DNA from: Farysia itapuensis | Taxonomy: Eukaryota; Basidiomycota; Ustilaginomycetes; Ustilaginales; Ustilaginaceae | Length of the DNA stretch: 64,000 nt | Reading direction: 5' to 3' | Assembly: GCA_023212645.1 (NCBI GenBank) | Contig: JALBYC010000008.1 | Span: forward strand, 372,001-436,000 | In this document: one piece after another, positions 28,851 to 37,213 of the stretch | How the letters are laid out: each line of letters begins with the position of its first letter | Numbering within the stretch: position 1 is the first letter of the stretch | Notes under the pieces: generated by a model | Databases searched by the model: none | Seen by the model: the letters and a program-made list of their open reading frames with translations, nothing else | Told to the model about the DNA's origin: nothing | Position numbers and translations under genes: made by a program

Positions 28851-30407
28851 ATGCCTTCCAAGATTACCCTTAGCATTTCCCTCGTGGCTACTGCGCTTGC
28901 TTGCGTGTCTGCAGGGCCCCAGGCTCGTCCCTTTGGCGTTCGACGCCAGGTCAAGAGCGTCAACGAGAACAAGCTGATTGACTTTTCTGGCTTTGACCTC
29001 GACCTGGACCTCTTGTCCAAGCGAGCCAACTACGCCAACTGCCAACAGTACGTCACCGATGGCGGGTACAACGTCTACTCGGTCAATGAGAACAAGCTGA
29101 TCGATCTGAGCGGCAACACTGTCGACATCAGCCTGCTCAGCTCCAACGGCAAGAGCACCACCAAGACCTGGAAAGACTGCCCCAAGCAATGTGTCAAGTA
29201 CATCAAGGAGTACAATGGCGGACACAATGTCGTCGTCACCAACGAGAACAAGCTGCTTGACCTTTCCGGTCTCACCGCCGGCCTTTCCTTCCTCAAGCGC
29301 GACTACTCTGACAACGAGAACAAGCTGGTCGATGTTTCTGAGCTTCTTGCCGAAATCTCGTTGCTCAAGCGCGACAGTGCTCATAGCCAGAACAAGCTGA
29401 TTGACGTTTCCGACCTTACTGCACTCATCGGTGCCTTGGCCAAGCGCGATTCGTCGGCCAGTAACTCGAACAAGGTCGTCGATGCTTCCCAGATGACGGC
29501 TGTCATCAATGCGCTCAGCAGCCGCGGCGTCAAGTCCTACCCGCCTTCGACCCACGTGCGCGATATCGCCGAGGATGTGTATCGACGTACCAGCTCGGAC
29601 GACCAGTGCGCCTGTGTCAAGAAGCCCGTGGACCTCATCCCTACCACTGGCAGTGGCTCCAGCGGCAGTGACTCTGACAGCAATGGCTCCAACGGAAGTG
29701 GGTCCGGCAGCAGTGGCTCCAGCGGCAGTGACTCTGACAGCAATGGCTCCAACGGAAGTGGGTCCGGCAGCAGTGGCTCCAGTGGAAGCGGCTCTGACGG
29801 CAGTGGCTCCACTAGCAGTAGCTCCAACGGCAGTAGCTCCAACGGCAATGGCTCCACTGGCAAAGGCTCCAAGGGCAAAGGCTCGTGCGATGCTGACAAG
29901 CCTACCGCTGGCAACGATCCTTCGAGTGTACCCGCCCCCTCAGTGCCCAGCGTTGTGATTCCCTCGACCAGCAACACACCCTCGGATCCTACTGTCGCCA
30001 TCCCTTCGACCAACGGTACGCCCTCGGTGCCCAGTGTCGTTGTGCCCTCGACCAGCGGTACACTTCCGGTGCCCGGTGTCGTCGTTCCTTCGACCAGCGG
30101 CTCGTCTTCCTCCGGTCCATGTGGCAGCGACGACGTCTTTGTCGACCAGGGTCACAACGTCGTTTCGACCAACGAGAACAAGCTGATTGACTTGAGCAAC
30201 ATGACGATCGACATCAAGCTTCTCTCCGGTCTGACTGGTCGACCGGGCAAGACGACCAACGTACCCGCCACCTCGCAGTGCACCTGCTCCACCGGCTGCT
30301 GCGTCCCCAAATCCACCCACTACCAAGGCGGCCACAACGTCGACTCTACCAACGAGAACAAGCTGGTCGACGCTTCCAACTCCAAGTTCAAGCTCAACGT
30401 CCTCTAA
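28851..30407 (+). CDS. Kex2-processed repeat secretory protein with eight NENKLID-type repeats
   Basis: 518 residues, one exon. A signal peptide (MPSKITLSISLVATALACVSA) is followed by dibasic sites and a repeated ~20-residue module: N-[ES/Q]-N-K-[LV]-[ILV]-D-x-S, then a hydrophobic alternating stretch ending LL, often closed by Lys-Arg. I count eight copies: five in the first ~200 residues with KR or SKR ends (e.g. SLLKR, SFLKR, GALAKR), a sixth ending SSR, and two near the C-terminus after a Ser/Gly/Asn-rich linker and Pro/Ser/Thr-Val repeats. Kex2 would release several short amphipathic peptides in the Golgi. This design is that of fungal KEPs, including the smut repellent Rep1 that coats aerial hyphae; direct homology to Rep1 is not established. 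A few Cys (CQQYV, CPKQC, CACVKK, CTCSTGCC) may crosslink. Confidence 0.75.
   Translation: MPSKITLSISLVATALACVSAGPQARPFGVRRQVKSVNENKLIDFSGFDLDLDLLSKRANYANCQQYVTDGGYNVYSVNENKLIDLSGNTVDISLLSSNGKSTTKTWKDCPKQCVKYIKEYNGGHNVVVTNENKLLDLSGLTAGLSFLKRDYSDNENKLVDVSELLAEISLLKRDSAHSQNKLIDVSDLTALIGALAKRDSSASNSNKVVDASQMTAVINALSSRGVKSYPPSTHVRDIAEDVYRRTSSDDQCACVKKPVDLIPTTGSGSSGSDSDSNGSNGSGSGSSGSSGSDSDSNGSNGSGSGSSGSSGSGSDGSGSTSSSSNGSSSNGNGSTGKGSKGKGSCDADKPTAGNDPSSVPAPSVPSVVIPSTSNTPSDPTVAIPSTNGTPSVPSVVVPSTSGTLPVPGVVVPSTSGSSSSGPCGSDDVFVDQGHNVVSTNENKLIDLSNMTIDIKLLSGLTGRPGKTTNVPATSQCTCSTGCCVPKSTHYQGGHNVDSTNENKLVDASNSKFKLNVL
29651..29782. repeat. 60-bp perfect minisatellite, 2.2 copies
   Basis: Positions 29651-29710 and 29711-29770 are identical and a third copy begins for 12 bases. 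It encodes the SGSSGSDSDSNGSNGSGSGS linker of the Kex2-repeat protein. Confidence 0.95.
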
Positions 30408-30479
30408 TCGTGCACTCGCTCGCGCCGCTCTGTTTTCCCTGTAGATATTCGTTTTTTGATAATTGAAACGCAAGTTGCT

Positions 30480-32708
30480 CTACGGCGGGTTGGTGGGGAG
30501 AAAGTTGCCGACAATCATGGTGGGGATGTTCCACTGGTCTCTGCGGATGGTGAAGGAGAAGCAGCAGTGGAGAAAAGCAGCTTTGGGGTTGTTGGGGTCT
30601 TTGACGATGCCGGAAGTGCTTGTCGCGCCCGTACCGGCTGCTGGTGGTGGCGGCTGCTTTTTCGGCGTCGGCGGCGCTGTCCCTTCCGTCGCGGCCGTCG
30701 CCGCCGCCGCGGTCATCTCCAGTTTGAGCGGGGTTGCGCCCGTGCCCGTGGGCGTGATTTGCCCCGAGTTGCCGGAACTTCGTGGAAGTTGGGCGGAAAT
30801 GGCATTGGCGGCGCGGTCCTTTTTGTTGATCCCCCATCCACCCGTGCCGGCACTGGTGCCACCAGCACCACCGCTCATCCCCCCCGTTCCGCCCGATACA
30901 ATCATCTTGTTCTTGGTCCGCAATACGCACGAGGTCAGTACCGCTTTCTGACCTTTATCGAAAGAGACCGCGCCGTACTTTTCCCAGTAGTTGACCGCGG
31001 ATTCTTCCGCCATGAGTTCGTATATGCACAGTCTGCCCTCGCGAAGAGACTCGATCGGCACACCGATCAAATCGGCGAATTCCTTGTTGCCCTTGTAAAT
31101 TTCGCCCGTACGTCGCCAGAGACAGGCTGGAATGCCCTGCGTGCTGAAGACGCGATCGTAGTCGAGCAGTAGCCGCTCAAAGGCCTCTTCGATGAAAATC
31201 AGGTCAATGTTGGTCAGACTCTGCGCGACGGCGCGGAAAGCGGGTCGAAAGACGGACAGAGGTTTGAGGATCCGTCGTTTCGACGCCAGCGATACGTTTC
31301 GCTCCATCCAGCGGTTGAGGCGTGCATAGCCGTTGACGTGGTTGTAGGGTCGTAGGAGGCCGGCCTCGTACTTTGCCTGGATGACGCGGGCCAGTCGTTC
31401 GTCCCGTGTGCCGTCCTTTTGATCGGCTGCGGTAAGGAAGAACTTTTCCGTCTTGCTCGATTGACCTTCGCCGATCGAGGGCAGGTAGGAGTGGCCACCC
31501 CCGCTCGTCTTGGCAGTGGCTGAGAGCGAAGAGCGACGCGACCGCCGTCCTGGCTGTGCAGTTGCTAACTCGGTGGTGCCTAACGCGCCTAACCCCTCGC
31601 CAAAGGACGCGTTGGGCGGCACACTAGCTCTGGTCTGTGTATCTGTCGCCGTCAAGTCGGCATTCGTCACAGCAGTGTCGGCTTGATTCGCCAAGCCAGT
31701 GACGGTATTGCGTCGGCTAGTAGAGGGGGTAATGTTGATGCTGCTGCTGTTGACAGCTCCGGGAGTCATGCCACCACCTGCATTGTAGCCAGACCCGTCG
31801 AGAGACTCGAGAAACTCGCTGAGCAGCGTGAACTCGTTTCCGCCCGCGATATCGCCTCCAAATCCACTCCCTTCTCCCTCATAGCTGCCTGTCGGTCCAC
31901 CACCTAATCCAAGCCATCCAGCACCGCCCAGTCCCGTCATATCGCCCGAGGGAGTCGCGGCATTTGCGCCACTACCCAACGCGCTGGCGAGATTGGCGTT
32001 GTTGCCACTGATGCTGTTCTGGAACAGTGATGCGAGAGAAAGAATGTTGGCGGCCGAGATACCGGTTGTGGATGAAGCCAGGGGCGTCTGATACATCTGC
32101 GACGAGCCAGATTGCTGCTTAAAGATGGGGTTGGATGCAAAACCCTCCGCACCTTGGTTGAACGAGGCCATGGGCGACGCTGAAGAGTACGGACCTGCCT
32201 GTCCTGCCGCAAAGGATGAATTGCCAAGGCCAAGTGTGGTGAACAAGGGCGGCTCTGCTGATACTGATTCTGACTTGATGCCTGGCTCTGGCGCACTGGC
32301 TGCAGCATCCATGGGCGAAGCTTGTTGCTGGTTGGTAGACTTGGACGGCGTGCCAGAGTCGGAGCCCTCGGCATGCTGGCTGCCACCATGGGTGTGGTGA
32401 GCTGGTGTCGCCTCATCGTGGCACAGATGGCCAATGTCGCGCTTGAGACATCGCTGACATGGCCGCCCGTCATCACACGTCATGTGCGAGCGACGGCAGT
32501 AGATACACGCCTGATTCACCTTGCGCCGCTTGGCCGACTTTTTGCGGCCAAGCGCTTCGCCATCCTCCGCACTGTGCGTCGAGACCATGGCCGTGGCTGG
32601 CGTGATGGCGGATGGACCGGCTTGCTTCACACTACTGGGCGACGCGCCAGCTTTGCTGGAATAGAGTCTGTGTGGATCAAAGAACTGTCCGGATGGCGAG
32701 GCAGTCAT
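30480..32708 (-). CDS. ERT1: Zn2Cys6 transcription factor, Ert1/AcuK type
   Basis: 742 residues, one exon. Ert1/AcuK factors activate gluconeogenic genes on non-fermentable carbon. The binuclear zinc cluster is at ~68-96 (ACIYCRRSHMTCDDGRPCQRC then LKRDIGHLC: C-x2-C-x6-C-x5-C-x2-C-x8-C), after a basic KKSAKRRKVNQ stretch. A long low-complexity Ser/Gly middle is followed by the family-specific C-terminal part: an FRPAFRAVAQSLTNIDLIFI segment and a PAS-like fold (QGIPACLWRRTGEIYKGNKE), ended by FLHCCFSFTIRRDQWNIPTM. A Gly/Thr-rich insertion of ~100 residues interrupts the PAS region. The start giving MTASPSGQFF is used; the frame runs 11 codons further up without ATG. It lies 81 bp after the METTL16 stop on the same strand. 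Confidence 0.9.
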   Translation of the reverse strand: MTASPSGQFFDPHRLYSSKAGASPSSVKQAGPSAITPATAMVSTHSAEDGEALGRKKSAKRRKVNQACIYCRRSHMTCDDGRPCQRCLKRDIGHLCHDEATPAHHTHGGSQHAEGSDSGTPSKSTNQQQASPMDAAASAPEPGIKSESVSAEPPLFTTLGLGNSSFAAGQAGPYSSASPMASFNQGAEGFASNPIFKQQSGSSQMYQTPLASSTTGISAANILSLASLFQNSISGNNANLASALGSGANAATPSGDMTGLGGAGWLGLGGGPTGSYEGEGSGFGGDIAGGNEFTLLSEFLESLDGSGYNAGGGMTPGAVNSSSINITPSTSRRNTVTGLANQADTAVTNADLTATDTQTRASVPPNASFGEGLGALGTTELATAQPGRRSRRSSLSATAKTSGGGHSYLPSIGEGQSSKTEKFFLTAADQKDGTRDERLARVIQAKYEAGLLRPYNHVNGYARLNRWMERNVSLASKRRILKPLSVFRPAFRAVAQSLTNIDLIFIEEAFERLLLDYDRVFSTQGIPACLWRRTGEIYKGNKEFADLIGVPIESLREGRLCIYELMAEESAVNYWEKYGAVSFDKGQKAVLTSCVLRTKNKMIVSGGTGGMSGGAGGTSAGTGGWGINKKDRAANAISAQLPRSSGNSGQITPTGTGATPLKLEMTAAAATAATEGTAPPTPKKQPPPPAAGTGATSTSGIVKDPNNPKAAFLHCCFSFTIRRDQWNIPTMIVGNFLPTNPP

Positions 32709-32789
32709 GGAAGAAGCATTCACAATTGTGCCAAAACTCACTCAGAAATGTTGGCAAAACAATTCACACAAAAATTGCTTGGGCCATTG

Positions 32790-34694
32790 TTAGAGCGTAA
32801 ATGAGCGTATGTTGTCGAATAGCGACATGGCGAACGACTCGTATACGACACTCTGTCGACCAAAGGTCCAGTACAGCTGGACCGAGAGGCCGTCAGAGGC
32901 ACCTAGGCTATGATTTATAGCAAGACGAACAATTAGAATGGGCTCCGACGCTGGTTCGACAGAGGCAAAGTTGCTACGTCTTGCTTGCCGTGTCCAGGAC
33001 TGCGCCCAAAGCACAATATTTAGCCCATTGGCCGAGTGCAAAGGTGGGCAGGCCGAGTGGTCGCAGTGCGGCATCTCGTCCAGGAAGCGAGTCGTCACCT
33101 CGAATACCTCCTTTGCCGTGATTCGAGGGCCGGCTCGCAGGAATATTGTTCTCTCTGTTTTGGGTGGCTGGCTGCGCTGAACCACCGGACTCGGCACACT
33201 CCTCGCCAAGCTCTGGGCGACTACGTCGTCAGAATGTCAGGCGCTAAAACCGTATCGCAAAAGAGTGTACTTACATGAGGTAGACGTAGCCCTGTGAGTG
33301 TCCACAGCAGAACCCAGCGTCGAGTCTTGCCAGCGACAAGCTCGTACATCCCCCAGCTGTCAACGCCCTGCTTCTTGAGCGTAGAAACCAGCGCCTCGAG
33401 ACTGCTGAGCTTTCCGACCATCGACGAGTACCAAAGCACTCTGTCGTTCGGAGCTGCTGATACGCTTTCGTGAATCATGCGTGTGATGAAAGCCACCTCG
33501 CCGCCATCTACCACCATCTCCGATTGAGTTCCATGACACACCTGCAGGGTCAGGCCCGACTGTCAGCTAATTTGACTAAATTCTGACAAACATGTGTGTT
33601 GACTTACTGCGCTGGGTTTGGCGGACTTGATTGAAGCGCTGTGCTGCATATCGTCCCAGCTTGTGTAAAAAGGCGGGTTGCACATGGTAAAGTGAAACAG
33701 CGGCGAATTCGCCACGCCGGTCGGAATCAAGCTCGCGTCCGGGTCGCGCAATTCGAGGTGAATGCGATGCGCAAAGTTGAGCACACCATGGTTGGCGGGA
33801 TGCTGGAGGATGTTCGCCCGAGCATAGTCGAGACTGTCCGCCTCGATGTCTGTGGCAACAAATGTCCACGTTGGGAAACAAGCACACCCCAGGACTGGAT
33901 AGATGGCAGACGCCCCCGTGCCGCTGTCCCGTGCGCCAATCATCAGTTCAGCTGTCTTTCGAGACTGGCAGCGGCATCACTTACATGTCCAATCCACGGA
34001 TGACAGAGCTTTCCGGGCGTGATCGCTGCAGAAGATCCCACGTGGGCAAGCTCCAGCGCAGGACGTCGCTGATGAGAGCGACGTACGAGAGCCTGTTTTC
34101 CGCTCGAACAAGCATCAGTCGTGCTGTGTACGTCTTGGCGCCAGAAATTTGCCTACCTGTTTGGAATCTGCCAAACAACTGTCAGCACTTCTTCTGCGAA
34201 CAATGGGCAAAAGTATACATACTGTGGGACATAGATTGGTTTCCGACAATGTGGCGTGTACGCCAAAGTCGTGCTTGAGCAGCGTCTGTGCCAGTGTTCT
34301 GCAATAACACCGATCAGTCTCCGTACCAACGTGCTACTAAGAAAAAAAGGCGTACCTTACAGCTGCAGCATCCTGGAAGTCAATTTTGGCCTCGTAGCCC
34401 CCTTTGTCGGTAACACTGAGCTCAGTGCGAACAAGGCGCGTCAGTGTCGTTGCTGCAAGCATACGCGCATGCTCCTGGCGACTCACAATCTGCCAAAGGT
34501 GTCGGGGTAGAGACGTGCCAACCGGCGAAAGTCGGGCGTCTGCTTTTGGTACAGGTGCGGGTCTTGTAGAGGAGGGTGTTTCAGCGACGCGCTTGGGTAG
34601 GAAGTGCCAGCGTGAAAGACTCACCGATGCGGGCACGCTGTATACGCATCAACGCTCTGCTTCTCATCTGCCGCACATCACTAGCCTCGGGCAT
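32790..34694 (-). CDS. METTL16-type RNA N6-adenosine methyltransferase, nine exons
   Basis: 468 residues assembled from exons 34694-34625, 34562-34487, 34415-34356, 34298-34223, 34167-34157, 34092-33985, 33923-33608, 33541-33275 and 33212-32790; all introns are 55-71 nt with GT-AG ends and phases agree throughout. METTL16 methylates the U6 snRNA ACAGA box and certain hairpins. Order of motifs: TPDFRRLARLYPDTFGR at the N-terminus, DFQDAAAVRTLAQTLLKHDF, then SAM-binding GLDIGTGASAIYPVLG, the catalytic NPPF as MCNPPFYTSWDD, GGEVAFITRMIHES, and GKTRRWVLLWTL. The fifth exon is only 11 nt (IPN plus two bases) yet restores the conserved T-[IV]-P-x-RL. The C-terminal domain is divergent. It sits 89 bp after the CENP-O stop. 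Confidence 0.88.
34157..34167 (-). other. 11-nt microexon of the METTL16-type gene
   Basis: On the minus strand the sequence is TTTGGCAG, then ATTCCAAACAG, then GTAGGC. Including it joins CPT to RLSYVAL in frame through Ile-Pro-Asn; skipping it breaks the frame. Confidence 0.8.
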
Positions 34695-34783
34695 CAACGA
34701 CCATCCGACATCCTACACAGCACGCACGAGTCCAGAGAGGGTATGGTCAGATTACAAGTAGTGGTGATGACAGGCGGGGGAGA

Positions 34784-36113
34784 TTAACGCACCCTGCTGG
34801 TTTCTTCTTTCCACACCCGGCGTGCTACAGCGAGAAAAGCTTCGTCCATATCCAGGCTTTCTCCGTCTTCTTGCTGCACATAGAAATTCTCGAGATCCTC
34901 GCGTCGGGTAGTTATCGGCTCTAGCGCTCTCGTCTCGGCGCGGGAAACGCCAATGCTACGTCGCTCTCGTGTCTCGCTCTCTGGGGGATATTCAACGAGC
35001 TGTATGCGAACTTGACCAAAAGGCAGCTTGCTACCCTCGATAGGATCCGGATCGCCAGCCTCGGTCTCTGCGGCAAACAAGCTTTGCGGACGTGTTTCGT
35101 CCACCAGACGATCGCCCTGCAGATCGGCGTAGTGAACAATGACCTCGAGACTCTTTGCGGACTCGTCTCTGTCCACCTGTCTCTTGCGCGTCGGCTGGGC
35201 TGGGTCTAGGTCAGTGCCGCTTTGAGGTGTGGCGGACTCGTTGGGCGAGGGCATTGACCAGGTCACCTTGACCAGATCAAAAGCTTCGGTGCCAAGTGCG
35301 TCCAACGTGGGTGACTCGTCCGGCGTGGGAGGCAGTCGTAAGCGCTGCAGAGCTAGGGCCTGTTGTCGGCGCGAGACATAAGCTTGAAGGTGAAGATGCA
35401 GGTCAGAGAGGAAAGCGTGTACGCCTGGCAGATCGCTGAAGCGACTGAGCATGAGGAGCCCACCAGCGTCATTGTCTCTGGACGTGCTGGCCTCGCCGCT
35501 AGACGCAGCACCACCAAGAAGACTTGGCAGATACTTTTCTACCAGCTTTTCCAGTGGTACGAAATGCGGTACCGTGTGACGAATGAGGCGCAGCTCATTT
35601 GAGTCGGATGGTTCAGCCGCGTCTGCTGCCGTGGTCGAAGTAAGCTGGGGTGTTTCGAGCAGCTGGTTTGGCCGAGCAAAGACAAGGTAGTAAGGCTCAT
35701 AAAAGCGACCCCTCCAGAAAGTGTCGAGGCGTATGCCAAGCCCGAGATTGCTGCCCTTGTCGATCGCGTCTTCGTCCTGGTCATTCTGCCTGGCCAGACG
35801 TGCACGTCGTCCAATGTCGAGATCGATTTCAAAGCACGTCCATCCGGTCGACCTGTACAGGATTGCCTTTTCCTCAATGCCCCTCAGCTCTTTGCCTAGT
35901 TCGTCGTTCTGCAGATCCAAGGATCCACGGACACCACCTTGTGCTTCGTCCAAGCTTTGGAGAGACTCAAGCTGCGCCTGTAGTGACGCCTTTTGCGCCC
36001 TCAATTGACCATCTAGAGCAGAGTACGGATCAGCGGATGTGCGTGAACAAAGCAGGAGTGTACTTACATTTGTTTTTCAGATCGTCCAGCGAGACGCTGG
36101 GAGCGGAGCTCAT
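34784..36113 (-). CDS. MCM21: Kinetochore protein CENP-O/Mcm21
   Basis: 424 residues from exons 36113-36068 and 36012-34784 with a 55-nt intron (GTAAGT...CTCTAG); exon 1 encodes MSSAPSVSLDDLKNK. CENP-O/Mcm21 pairs with CENP-P/Ctf19 through RWD folds in the inner-kinetochore COMA/CENP-O complex. An N-terminal coiled coil (residues ~15-50, LRAQKASLQAQLESLQSLDE) is followed by the RWD region with LGIRLDTFWRGRFYEPYYLV, then RHTVPHFVPLEKLVEKYLPS and a helix FLSDLHLHLQAYVSRRQQAL. The second half is extended by acidic low-complexity insertions. These motifs match the family closely; the protein is longer than yeast Mcm21 mainly in the insertions. Confidence 0.82.
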
Positions 36114-37213
36114 GCTGTGCAATGGATAGCGACGTAAAGGTTGATGAGCCCATCGGAAGCACGAGACACCAAAAAGGGTTCAAAATCGCGGAACTCGGAA
36201 CACAACGCGCGACGCGTCCAAGCTTTTGTTGTTGTTTCCGGCGACAGAGCGCAAAGTATCGGGATGCGAATCGGGTGATCTGGCTCGACCGCTTGGACCG
36301 TTTGTTCGCTTGAGCGAGCCTGCGCAGGACAATGCTAGCCATTGGGGCCGAACCGGTGAATACGAGAAGTGTGCTTTGGCAGCTCGGTGTTGAAAATGCA
36401 ATGCTGCAGTGCAAGGCCGAGTAGGGAATTGAAATGATTTCAAACAGCTGCAGCTGTCAAGAAAGGATTGTTATCAAAGCGAGAACAACACTGCCAGCCC
36501 ATCCATCCTCTTAGCTCATCGCGGGGTGGCTAATCCACTTCTGACCAGGCCAGTTCGAGACTTACGCCACACTTGAGCGGAAATCATGCCTGTATGTAGA
36601 CTCGTTTGGGACTTTGTATGGATGGACCTGCGTGTTCGGAAGAACGTTCGACAGAGAACAGTTTGGTATCCCTTCGGCCTCACTCTGTTTGCCTCAATAG
36701 CGTGAATTGCCGAAGCCGATATGGCATGTCTGTCCACATCATTGTGCGCGTCCAGAATCAATGCATCGATACAAAGACACAAGTAAGCTCGCATGCTGGA
36801 GCAGTTCATCCATGCAATGCATCTTGATTGTGAGGGCCTGGGATGCACGTACCAGTGCAGTGCGATGCCCGGATTACCTGGGAGCGAATACAGTTGTTGC
36901 ATCCCTTCGCTAGTCTGGAATGTCGATCCTTTTCAACTCCGTTAGTCTGTCTGCCAACTTGCTTGTTTTGATCCCAAGTGCCTGCTCCCTGCCCTACGCC
37001 TGCAGGGCCGCCCCTTCTAGCCGATCCCTTCCCCTGGCCGTGTCTTTTGCGGAATTTGCCAACAACGCTTCGCAGTCGACATTGGCCCGCCTGACCACTT
37101 GGCATCACTCCATACGCATCCTCTCTTCAGCTTCTCGATCTCGTCGCTCCTTGTCTCTTCACACTCTTTTTTTCTGCTCTCAACGCCGCCACTCTTGCTG
37201 CGCCATAGCACAC
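36114..37213. promoter_or_regulatory. 1.1-kb divergent intergenic region, CENP-O and HSL1
   Basis: No gene supported. The HSL1 frame is open upstream of its chosen start back to about 36920 (98 codons with a hydrophobic, Ser/Arg-rich composition), which could be an extended N-terminus or simply open leader. C/T-rich tracts precede the HSL1 ATG. Confidence 0.4.

Noticed and set aside
28920..29520. CRISPR-like array (regularly spaced AACAAGCTGAT repeats)
   Set aside because: Repeats are codons of the NENKLID modules in a eukaryotic secreted protein; spacing and sequence vary and no Cas-type genes are present.
28833..29555. Minus-strand frames opposite the Kex2-repeat gene, including Leu/Pro/Glu repeats around 29.5-30.0 kb
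   Set aside because: Repetitive only because the sense gene is repetitive; no start, signal or domain of their own.
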